This document shows, piece after piece, positions 15,741 to 24,224 of a stretch of 58,640 nt of DNA (positions are counted from its first letter, which is position 1; every line of letters starts with the position of its first letter). The translations under genes and the position numbers were made by a program. The DNA comes from DAOTVC01 sp034437215. Its GTDB lineage: Bacteria > Chloroflexota > Anaerolineae > B4-G1 > SLSP01. The notes beneath the pieces were generated by a model. It searched no databases. It was given only the letters and a program-made list of their open reading frames with translations, and was not told the origin of the DNA. The stretch is taken from positions 1-58,640 of the forward strand of contig DAOTVC010000070.1 of assembly GCA_034437215.1 (NCBI GenBank), in the 5' to 3' direction.

Positions 15741-16446
15741 CCCCGGGCAGAAGGCGGTACCGTACCTCCTCTGCATACTCCTCGTACCCCGGCAGCTCCC
15801 GGCGCAGGGTGCGATCCTCGAGGGCGGTGCGCACCACCATGCCCGCGCTGCCCAGCAGGGCCGGGATGGCGGCCCACCAGGAGTCCAACAGGGGCGGTGT
15901 GGCGATACCCATGAGGAGGAAGGCCAGGTAGGCAGGATGGCGCACCAGGCGGTAGGCGCCCTGGGTGACGACGTTGTGCCCGCGCTCCTCTTGGATGCGC
16001 ACAGTGACGGCGAAGAAGCGGTTGGAGGCCATCGCCCAGACGACGAGGGCGTTCGCCAGCGCCAGGAGGAGCGCCGCCAGGAGTTGCAGGGGAAGCACGA
16101 CGTCCGTCCAGCCGAAGCGCTCGTCCAATCCCGCCACCACGAAGGTCACCGGCTGGACCAAGAGCAGGGAGACGCCCCCCAACAGTCTGTCCCAGCCCTT
16201 CGTGCCCTCGCGCACCTCCGCCCGCTCGGCGACCAGCTCCCGGTCCATGACGAGGGCGTTGGCGACGATGAGGGCGAGGTAGAGGTCCAGGTAGACCCAG
16301 CCCCAGAGCCACCCCAGTCTGCCCGCCGCGAGGAAGAGCGCGGCACCGTAGATCAACACCATCGCGAGGACCTGGAAGACGCGCTTGCGTACTGCCTGCT
16401 GCAGCTCCGCCTGGTTCTGGACCTCTACCCCGGTCTTGGTGGTCAC
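15733..16446 (-). CDS. Isoprenylcysteine carboxyl methyltransferase-like membrane methyltransferase
   Basis: About 237 residues with four to five membrane helices and the ICMT/PEMT-type C-terminal SAM site: GAYRLVRHPAYLAFLLMGI followed by ALEDRTLRRELPGYEEYAEE. In bacteria such proteins methylate small lipophilic acceptors and are often annotated 'isoprenylcysteine carboxylmethyltransferase family'; the substrate is unknown. The GTG start at 16446 has AGGAG 7 nt upstream and lies next to the stop of the damaged methyltransferase gene before it. Confidence 0.85.
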   Translation of the reverse strand: MTTKTGVEVQNQAELQQAVRKRVFQVLAMVLIYGAALFLAAGRLGWLWGWVYLDLYLALIVANALVMDRELVAERAEVREGTKGWDRLLGGVSLLLVQPVTFVVAGLDERFGWTDVVLPLQLLAALLLALANALVVWAMASNRFFAVTVRIQEERGHNVVTQGAYRLVRHPAYLAFLLMGIATPPLLDSWWAAIPALLGSAGMVVRTALEDRTLRRELPGYEEYAEEVRYRLLPGVW

Positions 16447-16447
16447 A

Positions 16448-16904
16448 TCACATCTCCTGCTTTCCCGTGTAGATGCCATAGCCCCAGCGCTTGAAGAGCC
16501 GCCGGGACTCCGTGGTGGCTGCGTTGAGAAATTGCCGGTACTCCGGTCGGGCGAGGAAGAGGTAGAGGCTCTTGGCCCAGCTCCTCAGAACGTGCCGCAA
16601 CCCGAGGCGCCGGACACGGTTGACGAACTCCCGACCCAGCGCGATCCTGTGCACCTCCCCTTCGACCTGCTCCAGCCCGACCTCCTCCAGCAGCGCCATC
16701 CACCCCTCGCGGGTGTGGACCTCCGTCTGCTCGCCGTAGGCCCGGGCGATGTAGCTCCGCAGCCGCGGCGCCGAGGACGCGCGTGCCTGCCTCGACGCCC
16801 GTGTGCTCCGCCAGCCTGCGCGTCGCAGCGCTCCCGCCCAGATGGGTGGTGAGATCCAGCTCCGCCAGGAGATTGAAGTAGGTCTCCTGCTCCTGGATCG
16901 TCAC
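16448..16904 (-). pseudogene. Class I SAM methyltransferase with internal deletion and frame change
   Basis: The N-terminal part (from 16904: TYFNLLAELDLTTHLGG, then LAEHTGVEAGTRVL) reaches the point where a SAM-binding DVGCGxG motif is expected, then loses the frame near 16765-16775. A second frame picks up at YIARAYGEQTEVHTREGW and runs on as MALLEEVGLEQVEGEV through LFKRWGYGIYTGKQEM to the stop at 16448. Both halves read as one methyltransferase lacking roughly its central 150 residues, including the SAM core. The gene is therefore non-functional as a methyltransferase unless a sequencing or assembly error is involved. It sits between two intact methyltransferase genes. Confidence 0.8.
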
Positions 16905-16910
16905 TGCGCG

Positions 16911-17546
16911 CTACTCCTGGGGACGGATGACGAAGACGCCGCCGCAGCAGGAGAGCTGGCTGTACTCCACCTCCAGCCCCACCGAGAGGAGAGCGACGCG
17001 TGCCTGACCGGCGACCCAGTAGTGTTCCTCCCCGTCCCAGAGGTCCTTCCAGCGTTGGTGGGCTGCTTCGTGTGCCTCGGTGGTGGGAAAGGTGATGTCC
17101 CCCACGACCACGTAGCCGCCCGGGGCGAGGTGGTTGGCGACCAGCCGTCCCAGCACGTTTACCTTCGTCGGCAGGTCGAACTCGTGGAGCACGTAGGCGG
17201 AGACGATCCGGTCGAAGGGGTGGGGAAAGGCGTTGAGAAGTTCGTCACGGAGGTCGGCCTCGACGAAGTGAGCCTGCGGGTACTTCTCCGCGGCCTTCTC
17301 CAACATCCTCTTGGAGGAGTCGATGCCCCAGACCTCGCAGCCCCGGTCGAGGAAGACCGCCGCCAGGTTGCCCGTCCCCGTGCCGACGTCGAGCACCCGC
17401 ATCCCCGGCTCCGGCGCCGCTCGTCGCAGGATCTCCTGCAGCACCTCCTCGTAGCCGGCGAAGGGAAAGGTGTCCGTGCCCTGCACCGCTGCGTCGTACC
17501 CCTCGGCCCAGTTTTCGAAGAGCTCTTTCCGTTTCCCGTTCATCAT
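16911..17546 (-). CDS. Class I SAM-dependent methyltransferase (YrrT-like)
   Basis: A 211-residue cytosolic methyltransferase. Motif I is VLDVGTGTGNLAAVFLDRGC, followed by WGIDSSKRMLEKAAEK (motif post-I) and FDRIVSAYVLHEFD (motif II). YVVVGDITFPT follows. The N-terminal FENWAEGYDAAVQG is typical of YrrT-like enzymes. AGGAGG lies 6 nt before the ATG at 17546, which is preferred over the longer reading from 17576. The substrate is not identifiable. First gene behind a good promoter, with the damaged methyltransferase and the ICMT-like gene downstream. Confidence 0.88.
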   Translation of the reverse strand: MMNGKRKELFENWAEGYDAAVQGTDTFPFAGYEEVLQEILRRAAPEPGMRVLDVGTGTGNLAAVFLDRGCEVWGIDSSKRMLEKAAEKYPQAHFVEADLRDELLNAFPHPFDRIVSAYVLHEFDLPTKVNVLGRLVANHLAPGGYVVVGDITFPTTEAHEAAHQRWKDLWDGEEHYWVAGQARVALLSVGLEVEYSQLSCCGGVFVIRPQE

Positions 17547-17609
17547 CCACCTCCTCCTTCCAGTTCCGAGCCGCACCAGGTGAGCGGCTCTCGTGTTCCC
17601 CCTGCCCCC

Positions 17610-17637
17610 AGTATAGCTGCGCGACGGGCGTTGTCAA
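17610..17637 (-). promoter_or_regulatory. Promoter of the YrrT-like gene
   Basis: Minus-strand TTGACA (17637-17632), 16 nt, TATACT (17615-17610). Element B copy 3 begins 26 nt upstream of the -35 box. Confidence 0.8.
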
Positions 17638-17653
17638 TTCTCCTGGTAAGGCC

Positions 17654-17784
17654 ATTGCATTTGGGTGTGTTTCAATCCAGTTGTGAGCTATCCATGGCTG
17701 AAACGTAAAGCGTGAAACGTGAAGCCCTCACGTTTCACGTTTCACACCTCGGTTTAACTCAAGTGAAACACACCCATTGCATTT
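17654..17784. mobile_element. MITE-like element B, copy 3, with 9-bp target duplication
   Basis: A 113-bp element (17663-17775) with terminal repeats GGGTGTGTTTCA / TGAAACACACCC, flanked by perfect direct repeats ATTGCATTT (17654-17662, 17776-17784). Same orientation as copy 1 and about 90% alike by eye. The rest of the 17547-17870 gap holds only the promoter above and the 3' flank of the next gene. Confidence 0.88.
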
Positions 17785-17870
17785 GACCTCTGGTCGCATA
17801 AATACGGCCTAGAGGCCGGGGATGAAGGAGGATTAACGTGTTGGATTTGGTGGAGGGGTCGTTATCGAGA

Positions 17871-18371
17871 TCAGCCCTGAGCTTCGACCTCGGCGACGGC
17901 CTGCTTCCAGTAGCTCTCGTCTGCCAGGGGCAGCAGGCGACGAATGGCGAACTCCACCTGCTCCATGCAGGCCACCTTCCAGCTGCCGTTCTCGACGAAG
18001 GCCCGGTGATCCTCCTCGGTGTGGATCTCCCTGCCGATGAGGTCGCGGCAGCAGGTAGCGCCGTACTCGACCTCGAACTCGTCGATGAAGCGGTCGACAA
18101 GGCGGCGGGCGATGCGCTTGGCGTTCCGATGCCCGACGATGCGACGCTCCGCCAGCCGTCCCACGGCCATCGCTGCGCCCAGAAGCACGCCGCAGGGGCC
18201 GCCCCGCCAGGCCAGCCCCCCGTTGAGGGCCATGGCTGCCGAAGAGTCGGTGGGGTCGGGGAGGTCGTAGGCCTCCTGGAGGACGATGAGCACGGTCTCC
18301 GCGCAGCCGCGCGCGTAATCGGGCATGAGGAAGTAGTCACGGGCCTTCTTGATGGCTTCCAACTCATTCAC
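17871..18371 (-). CDS. C_GCAxxG_C_C-type redox protein
   Basis: A 166-residue soluble protein with the spaced cysteines of the C_GCAxxG_C_C family: RGCAETVL near the N-terminus, GGPCGVLLGAAMAVG in the centre, the pair GATCCRDLIG, and KVACMEQVEFA near the C-terminus. The family is thought to bind a metal or act in redox chemistry and is common in anaerobes (family knowledge). The partner is unknown. It stands alone between repeats. Confidence 0.85.
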   Translation of the reverse strand: MNELEAIKKARDYFLMPDYARGCAETVLIVLQEAYDLPDPTDSSAAMALNGGLAWRGGPCGVLLGAAMAVGRLAERRIVGHRNAKRIARRLVDRFIDEFEVEYGATCCRDLIGREIHTEEDHRAFVENGSWKVACMEQVEFAIRRLLPLADESYWKQAVAEVEAQG

Positions 18372-18410
18372 GTTAATCTTCTCTCCTTAAAATGTGGTTA
18401 GCTTGGGCAA

Positions 18411-18440
18411 GGCGCCGACCACGCGCAGGTGGCCGGCGCC
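18411..18440. terminator. Strong hairpin between mmsA and the C_GCAxxG gene
   Basis: 12-bp arms GGCGCCGACCAC / GTGGCCGGCGCC with one mismatch and a 6-nt loop. No clear U run follows on either strand, so it may terminate weakly or act as a processing or boundary hairpin for the leftward cluster ending at mmsA. Confidence 0.45.
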
Positions 18441-18492
18441 TCGAAGATGAAGGTGCCAGTGGGTGGTCTAGCTGAGGACCTTTTCCACCAGC

Positions 18493-18666
18493 ATAAGATG
18501 ACTGCCCTGAAAAAACTTCTTCCAACACGGAGAACACCGAGAAAACCAAGGAGATAGTGAAATATCTTCATAAAAGGCGCTCTTGTGCCTGATTTTATGA
18601 AGTCCAATTTAAAAAATCTCCGTGCCCTCTGTGGTAAAAAGGCTTTTTTCAGCAGAGTCATAAGAT
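18493..18666. mobile_element. MITE-like element C, copy 1, with target duplication
   Basis: A 160-bp element (18500-18659) with imperfect terminal repeats (GACTGCCCTGAAAAAA left; TTTTTTCAGCAGAGTC right) and a perfect 7-bp direct repeat ATAAGAT on both sides (18493-18499, 18660-18666). An inverted copy lies at 39514-39672 with high similarity throughout. Non-coding. Confidence 0.82.
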
Positions 18667-18737
18667 GGGAGGGGCCTTGGATGAGGACCTCTCCATGGTT
18701 TAGAGAAGTCGTGGGAGCTTCTCACGGAAATCCCGAC

Positions 18738-20216
18738 CTAGAACTTTCGCGTCCACTCTTTGGGCCAGCGCTCGACCACCACTTTCGTCTGGGTGTAGAA
18801 CTCGACACCGTGATGCGCCTGAGCGTGCAGATCCCCAAAGAAACTCGCCTCCCACCCGCTGAAGGGGAAGAAGGCCATGGGTGCGGCAACCCCGATGTTG
18901 ATGCCGATGTTACCGGCGTTCACCTCGTAGCGGAACCGGCGTGCCGACGGCCCGCTGTTCGTGAAGATGCAGGCCATGTTGCCGTAGCTGCGTCCGTTGA
19001 CCAGCGCGATGGCCTCCTCGAGGCTCGCGGCGTGCATGAGGCTCAGCACCGGACCGAAGATCTCCGTCCGGGCGAGCTCCCCCTCCGGAGGGACGCCATC
19101 GAGGAGGGTGGGGAAGAGGAAGTAGCCGTTCTCAAAGCCCTCGACGCTCCTGCCGCGACCATCGACGAGCGGGGAAGCGCCCTCGTCGATCCCCTTCGCG
19201 ATCAGCCCTGCGATGCGCGCCCGGCTCTCTGCCGAGATGACCGGCCCCATCTCCATACCCTCGTCGAGGCCGTAGCCCACCCTGCGCATTCGGGCAGCCT
19301 CACCGAGGCGCTCCCGCAGCTCGTCGCGGGCCTCGCCCACACTGATGACAACGGAGGTCGCCAGGCAGCGCTGTCCCGCGCAGCCGAAGGCCGAGTCGGC
19401 GAGAATGCGGGTGGTGGTCTCCATGTCGGCGTCGGGCATGACGACGATGGGGTTCTTGGCCCCCCCCTGGCACTGGGCCCGCTTCCCCTGCTCGGCGGCA
19501 CGGCGGTAGACGTAGCGCGCCACACCCGTCGAGCCGACGAAGCTGACGGCCCGCACGACGGGATGGTCCAGCAGCGCGTCCACCGTCTCCTTGCCCCCGT
19601 GCAGCAGCTGCACCACCCCGGGCGGAAAGCCCGCCTGGTCCAGCAGGCGGAAGAGCCCGTCTGCCGTCTGGGGCACCCTCTCGCTCGGCTTGAGGATGAA
19701 GGTGTTGCCCGTGGCGACGGCGTAGGGCAGGAACCAGAGGGGGATCATGCCGGGGAAGTTGAAGGGGGTGATGGCGGCGACCACGCCCAGGGGCTGGCGG
19801 ATCATGTGCTCGTCGATGCCCGGGGCGATGTCCTCGTTGTTGGTCCCCTGCATCAGGAGCGGGGCGCCGCAGGCCACCTCGACGTTCTCGATGCCCCGCC
19901 GCAGCTCCCCTACGCTCTCGCCGAAGGTCTTGCCGCACTCCTCGGTGATGGTGCGCGCCAGCCCCTCGACGTTCTCCTCCAGCAGCGCCTTGAGGCGGAA
20001 GAGATACTGGATGCGCTCCGTGACCGGGGTGCGACGCCACGCCTCCGCGGCCTCCGCGGCGACCGACGCCGCCTCGTCCACCTCCTCCCCCGGTGAGAGG
20101 GGGACCTCCGCCAGGGTCTCTGCCGTCGCGGGGTTCACCACGTCCAGCGTCTCCGTGGCCTGCGAGCGCCGCCATTCGCCGGCAACGTAGTTCGACAAGC
20201 GTTTCTTGTTGGGCAT
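18738..20216 (-). CDS. mmsA: Methylmalonate-semialdehyde dehydrogenase (CoA-acylating)
   Basis: A 492-residue aldehyde dehydrogenase of the MMSDH/IolA branch. It oxidises malonate or methylmalonate semialdehyde with NAD+ and CoA to acetyl- or propionyl-CoA. Diagnostic are GAKNPIVVMPDADMETT and the active-site context FGCAGQRCLATSVV. NAD-site residues lie in ITPFNFPGMIPLWFLPYA, with SFVGSTGVARYVY following. The C-terminal SFFGDLHAQAHHGVEFYTQTK is typical. Full length. It is the last gene of the leftward cluster, separated from ulaG by 335 nt containing a hairpin, so it may be transcribed partly on its own. In context it would convert a C3 semialdehyde end product to acetyl-CoA. Confidence 0.93.
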   Translation of the reverse strand: MPNKKRLSNYVAGEWRRSQATETLDVVNPATAETLAEVPLSPGEEVDEAASVAAEAAEAWRRTPVTERIQYLFRLKALLEENVEGLARTITEECGKTFGESVGELRRGIENVEVACGAPLLMQGTNNEDIAPGIDEHMIRQPLGVVAAITPFNFPGMIPLWFLPYAVATGNTFILKPSERVPQTADGLFRLLDQAGFPPGVVQLLHGGKETVDALLDHPVVRAVSFVGSTGVARYVYRRAAEQGKRAQCQGGAKNPIVVMPDADMETTTRILADSAFGCAGQRCLATSVVISVGEARDELRERLGEAARMRRVGYGLDEGMEMGPVISAESRARIAGLIAKGIDEGASPLVDGRGRSVEGFENGYFLFPTLLDGVPPEGELARTEIFGPVLSLMHAASLEEAIALVNGRSYGNMACIFTNSGPSARRFRYEVNAGNIGINIGVAAPMAFFPFSGWEASFFGDLHAQAHHGVEFYTQTKVVVERWPKEWTRKF

Positions 20217-20321
20217 ACTTTACCTCCTTACTTGTTCGCAAGCGTGCTGCTCCGTCTACGAGAAAGGATCAAAGGTTATTTGAACACTCTCTAGCAAAGC
20301 AACACGAGGCATAGAATAGAG

Positions 20322-20359
20322 GGGCAGGTTTAGGTCCAAGAAGGACGCTGCACCTGCCC
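20322..20359. other. Hairpin in the ulaG-mmsA intergenic region
   Basis: Two-part stem: GGGCAGGT (20322-20329) pairs with ACCTGCCC (20352-20359), and inside it GGTCC pairs with GGACG-side bases around AAGAA. It could be a leader or attenuator structure for mmsA. The rest of 20217-20551 shows no ORF or recognised element. Confidence 0.4.
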
Positions 20360-20551
20360 TTAAAGATTATGGCTCTCCAGGATTTCGCAGGGTACAACAG
20401 GGCCATGTGCCACGTGTTGCCTGCCACAACGCAGGCAAGGTCTGGTACGCCCCCCCGCAGCAGCCATTGGGGCTAGTTTTAGAGCTGCTCACCCCACCAC
20501 CCGGCGAAACCCAAAAGACCCAAGATTATCCCATCACGACGACCAGACGCG

Positions 20552-21634
20552 CTACTTCGCCTCCGGCCCGTACTCGACGCTCTTTGACCAGTCCATCCGT
20601 TCGCGCCAGTCGGGGTAGGAGTAGCGTCCGATGTCCATGTCGTTGGGGTGCACGTATCGGGCGCCAGGGTAGAGGATGACGGTCTTGATCTCCGGATGGC
20701 GGTCCTCCTCGCTCTTGCGCCGTACGATCTCCTCCAGATAGGAGGGATCTTCGTAGCAGTTGGCCCAGTTGTCGTGGTGATCGGGAATCACGACCTTGGC
20801 GTTGAGCGCTTCGGCAATGCGCCACACGTCCCAGGGTGACATCTTGTCGGTATAGCCGGGAGCGTTGTTCCCCATATTCATGCAGACGACATCGATCTCA
20901 TACTTTTCGCCTACCATGCGATAGCCGTTGTGGTAGAGAGTATCACCCAGAAAGGCGAGATTCCCACCACCGGTATTGAAGATGAAGCTGGTCGCCACTT
21001 CGTCGAAGGAAGCCGGTGTGTCGAATCCGGTCTTGGTAGCGATGACGTCAAAGTTAGGCGCGAAATCGATCTTCATATCCGCAATTGTGACGCTCTCACC
21101 CACCCGGGCTATGATCATGCGCTCCTCTGGGACGCCCATGTCGCGCATCATACGCCGTGCCGATTCCGGTGGCGCGATGAACTTGCAATTGGTGGTCTTG
21201 AGCGCCGCGCTGATGGTGTAGAAGTCCATGTGATCCTGGTGGTGATGGGTCACGCAGACGGCGTCCAGACGCTCGAACTTCCAGGGATCGATGACGTGGG
21301 GGTTCAAGCGCATCCACCAGAGTTTATCCGCTCCGCTGGTGCGGCAGACACCGCAGTAGGATTCGTCGGTGAAGATGCTGGGTCCGGCGTAGAGATCGAC
21401 GGTGAAGACCGCACCTCCCTGGGACTTCAGGGCGAAGGAGGGGCCCCCGAAGTACCACATGACGCCGGTATTGGGCTGTACTTCGTAGTTGGCGATCTCG
21501 TGGTTGAGGAAGGTGCCCCACTCGGGAAAGACCTCCTGCAACCAGATCTCGCGCGTCATCTCGCGTGGCTTGCCGATGGTACTGCCATCCATCACGCCTC
21601 TCTCGTCATACTTTACAACACGTTCTTCGCTCAC
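20552..21634 (-). CDS. ulaG: UlaG-like metallo-beta-lactamase-fold lactonase
   Basis: A 360-residue MBL-fold hydrolase matching L-ascorbate-6-phosphate lactonase along its length. It has TREIWLQEVFPEWGTFLNHE and VMWYFGGPSFALKS at the N-terminus and the metal motif THHHQDH. FLGDTLYHNGY follows, then EALNAKVVIPDHHDNW. UlaG opens the lactone ring of ascorbate 6-phosphate using Mn2+. Here no PTS ascorbate transporter is present, so a different sugar or aldonic lactone is likely. GTG start with AGGAGG 5 nt upstream. It follows the IlvD-like dehydratase by 48 nt; lactonase plus dehydratase is a usual pair in sugar-acid oxidation. Confidence 0.85.
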   Translation of the reverse strand: MSEERVVKYDERGVMDGSTIGKPREMTREIWLQEVFPEWGTFLNHEIANYEVQPNTGVMWYFGGPSFALKSQGGAVFTVDLYAGPSIFTDESYCGVCRTSGADKLWWMRLNPHVIDPWKFERLDAVCVTHHHQDHMDFYTISAALKTTNCKFIAPPESARRMMRDMGVPEERMIIARVGESVTIADMKIDFAPNFDVIATKTGFDTPASFDEVATSFIFNTGGGNLAFLGDTLYHNGYRMVGEKYEIDVVCMNMGNNAPGYTDKMSPWDVWRIAEALNAKVVIPDHHDNWANCYEDPSYLEEIVRRKSEEDRHPEIKTVILYPGARYVHPNDMDIGRYSYPDWRERMDWSKSVEYGPEAK

Positions 21635-21682
21635 AGCTGCCTCCTATCAATCTACGATACATGTAAAATCTACCTACGGATG

Positions 21683-23344
21683 TCACACCTTGAAAATGGC
21701 GCCCGTATTGGCCGAGGTGACCATCTGGGCATAACGGTAGAGGTAGCCCTCCTTGACTCTGGGCTCCGGGGGGGTCCAGGCCGCTCGACGACGGGTGATC
21801 TCCTCCTCATCGACTTCTAGGGTAAGCGCTCGGTGGGGAATATCGATGAGAATTTCGTCTCCCTCCTCGACCAGGGCAATGAGGCCGCCCTCCACCGCTT
21901 CTGGAGAGACGTGTCCAATGGCCGCTCCTCGTGTCACACCACTGAAACGCCCGTCGGTGATCAGTGCAACGTCTTCGCCCAATCCAACCCCGACGATGGC
22001 CGAGGTGGCGGAGAGCATCTCGCGCATCCCCGGCCCTCCCTTGGGACCCTCGTAACGGATGACGACGATGTCTCCCGCTTTGATGTCGCCGCCCAGAATG
22101 GCAGCCACGGCGTCTTCTTCGCGCTCGAAGACCCGGGCGGTCCCTCGCCGCTGGTGCATGCTCGGGGCCACAGCGACCTGTTTGACGACCGCACCATCGG
22201 GCGCCAGATTTCCTTTGAGGATCGCGATGCCGCCGTGAGGATGGACGGGGCGTTCCAGGGGGCGGATGACCTCCTCATCCCGGATCTCGGCTGCTTCCAG
22301 GTTCTGTTCCAGGCGCTGCCCCGTCACCGTCATGACGTCCAGGTGGAGCAGATCCTCTGCTGCCAGACGCTTCATAACGCCCTGTACTCCGCCCGCCCGG
22401 TCCAGATCCTCCATGTGATGGGGGCCCGCCGGACTCATGTTGCAGAGGTGCGGGACCTGGTCACTGATCTCCTGGAAGAGCTCCTGGGGGATGGAGATGT
22501 GGGCCTCGTTGGCAATGGCGGGGACGTGGAGGATGGTGTTGGTCGAACAGCCTAGCGCCATATCCACGGCAATCGCATTGAGGAAAGCTTCTCGGGTGGC
22601 GATATCTCTAGGTAGGAGATCCTGCTCTAGCAGCTGCATCACTTGACGACCCGCCTCTTTTGCCAGGCGCACCCGCGCTCCACTTACAGCCGGGATGGTA
22701 CCGTTCCCTGGTAAGCCCAGGCCCAGGGCCTCGGTCAGGCAGTTCATCGAGTTCGCAGTGAACATCCCTGCACAGGAGCCGCATCCAGGACAACAGGTCC
22801 TCTCCAGCTCGTTCAGCTCCTCCCGCGCTATCTTGCCTGCGGCTACCTGTCCGACTCCCTCCCACACGGTGGTGAGGTCGGTCTTCTGGTCCTGCCACTC
22901 GCCGGCTAACATCGGTCCACCGGCCAGAACGAGCGTCGGAATGTTGAGTCGGAGGGCTGCCATCAGCATCCCCGGCGTGATCTTGTCGCAGTTGGTGATG
23001 AGGACGAGCGCATCGAAGGGGTGTGCCATGGCCATCACCTCGATGGAATCCGCGATCAGCTCGCGGCTGGCCAGCACGTACTTCATGCCCTGGTGACCCA
23101 TGGCCAACCCATCACAGATGCCGATGCTGGGAAAGAGCACGGGGGTGCCGCCCGCCGCAGCCACGCCTTGTAACACAGCATCGGCAATGCGGTCTAAGTG
23201 AATGTGACCGGGAATAATCTGGTTGTACGCGCTGGCGACTCCCACCATGGGTTGTTCGATCTCCTGACGCGTGTAGCCCATCGAGTACAACAACGCTCGG
23301 TGTTGAGCCCGTTCCAGACCTTTCTTCATCGCATCGCTACGCAT
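21683..23344 (-). CDS. Dihydroxy-acid / sugar-acid dehydratase (IlvD/EDD family)
   Basis: A 553-residue iron-sulfur dehydratase. Cluster and Mg ligands are visible in PSIGICDG, ITNCDKITPGMLMAAL and CCPGCGSCAGMFTANSMNCL. Other family blocks are YEGPKGGPGMREMLS, LITDGRFSGVTRG and GHVSPEAVEGG. Length is that of IlvD (branched-chain biosynthesis). Its position among sugar-acid and aldehyde enzymes instead suggests an aldonic acid dehydratase giving a 2-keto-3-deoxy acid; sequence alone does not settle this. The start overlaps the end of the BKACE gene by 8 nt. Confidence 0.88.
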   Translation of the reverse strand: MRSDAMKKGLERAQHRALLYSMGYTRQEIEQPMVGVASAYNQIIPGHIHLDRIADAVLQGVAAAGGTPVLFPSIGICDGLAMGHQGMKYVLASRELIADSIEVMAMAHPFDALVLITNCDKITPGMLMAALRLNIPTLVLAGGPMLAGEWQDQKTDLTTVWEGVGQVAAGKIAREELNELERTCCPGCGSCAGMFTANSMNCLTEALGLGLPGNGTIPAVSGARVRLAKEAGRQVMQLLEQDLLPRDIATREAFLNAIAVDMALGCSTNTILHVPAIANEAHISIPQELFQEISDQVPHLCNMSPAGPHHMEDLDRAGGVQGVMKRLAAEDLLHLDVMTVTGQRLEQNLEAAEIRDEEVIRPLERPVHPHGGIAILKGNLAPDGAVVKQVAVAPSMHQRRGTARVFEREEDAVAAILGGDIKAGDIVVIRYEGPKGGPGMREMLSATSAIVGVGLGEDVALITDGRFSGVTRGAAIGHVSPEAVEGGLIALVEEGDEILIDIPHRALTLEVDEEEITRRRAAWTPPEPRVKEGYLYRYAQMVTSANTGAIFKV

Positions 23345-24224
23345 GAGACCCGTCCTTTCTAGTGGGTAGATTCAGAATCGCACGCGCCTCGTCAGGAGTT
23401 GCCGGCTCCCGACCCGCCGCACGAGCGATCTGCACGGCCTTCTCTACCTGCTCCCCATTACCCTGTGACTTCTTCTTGGTTACCGGGTCGATGTAGATGT
23501 TGTCCTCCAGTCCCACGCGGATGTGCCCTCCGAAGATGGCGCTGGTCATGGCCACCCGAAAACAGAAGGGGCCGGCGCCGATGCCCTGCCATGTCGCGTC
23601 TGAGGGGATGGCGTGGATCAAGGCATTGACCGTGTTGCTGTTAAAGCGCACGCCGCCCATCACACCGAAGACAAAGGAGAAGTGGAGCGGCGGCGTCAAG
23701 AAGTCGTAGTGCTCGGAGAAGAAGAGCGCGTTGTGGACGTGGGAGAGGGCGAAACACTCCAGCTCCGGCTTGATCCCCTGGCGCTTCATCTGCTGACCGA
23801 ACTCGAGGGTACCTTCCAGGGGGTTGTTGTAGACTTTGTCGGCGAGGATCTCACCCGTACGATAGTTGACGGTGCAGAAGTTCATGGTTCCCGGATTCAG
23901 AGAGGCCAGCTCCGGACGATGGTGGACCACGGGCCGCTTCCGCTCCTCGAGCGTGGAATCCAGGCTCACGCCGGTACTGAGATTCAGCAGCAGGTCCGTG
24001 TTCTCACGGATTGCCGCTACGACGTCGGTCATGACCTGAGGTGCGGTCGTTGGATCACCGGTATCGGGGTCACGGAAGTGGATGTGCACCACCGCCGCAC
24101 CGGCATCCTCAGCACGCTGGGCCTCGCGGGCAAACTCCTCCGGCGTGTAGGGCACGTGAGGATTGTGCTCCTTCCTCGTCATGCTGCCGGAGAGAGCCGC
24201 CGTGATGATCACTTTGTCGGTCAT
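23337..24224 (-). CDS. BKACE-family beta-keto acid cleavage enzyme (DUF849)
   Basis: A 295-residue zinc TIM-barrel enzyme. BKACEs condense a beta-keto acid with acetyl-CoA and cleave to acetoacetate plus a new CoA ester. Family blocks are VIITAALSGSMTRKEHNPH, the metal/substrate motif VVHIHFRDPDTGDPT, LLNLSTGVSLDSTLEERK, and GGHIRVGLEDNIYIDP. Length is typical. It directly follows the 3-hydroxyacyl-CoA-dehydrogenase-like gene (no gap), the same pairing as in L-carnitine catabolism, where a dehydrogenase makes the beta-keto acid that BKACE cleaves. Here a polyhydroxy acid is an equally plausible substrate. Confidence 0.92.
   Translation of the reverse strand: MTDKVIITAALSGSMTRKEHNPHVPYTPEEFAREAQRAEDAGAAVVHIHFRDPDTGDPTTAPQVMTDVVAAIRENTDLLLNLSTGVSLDSTLEERKRPVVHHRPELASLNPGTMNFCTVNYRTGEILADKVYNNPLEGTLEFGQQMKRQGIKPELECFALSHVHNALFFSEHYDFLTPPLHFSFVFGVMGGVRFNSNTVNALIHAIPSDATWQGIGAGPFCFRVAMTSAIFGGHIRVGLEDNIYIDPVTKKKSQGNGEQVEKAVQIARAAGREPATPDEARAILNLPTRKDGSHA

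Noticed and set aside
20476..20486. GTTTTAGAGCT resembling the start of a type II CRISPR repeat
   Set aside because: A single occurrence in an intergenic region, with no second repeat, spacer periodicity or cas genes. Coincidence.
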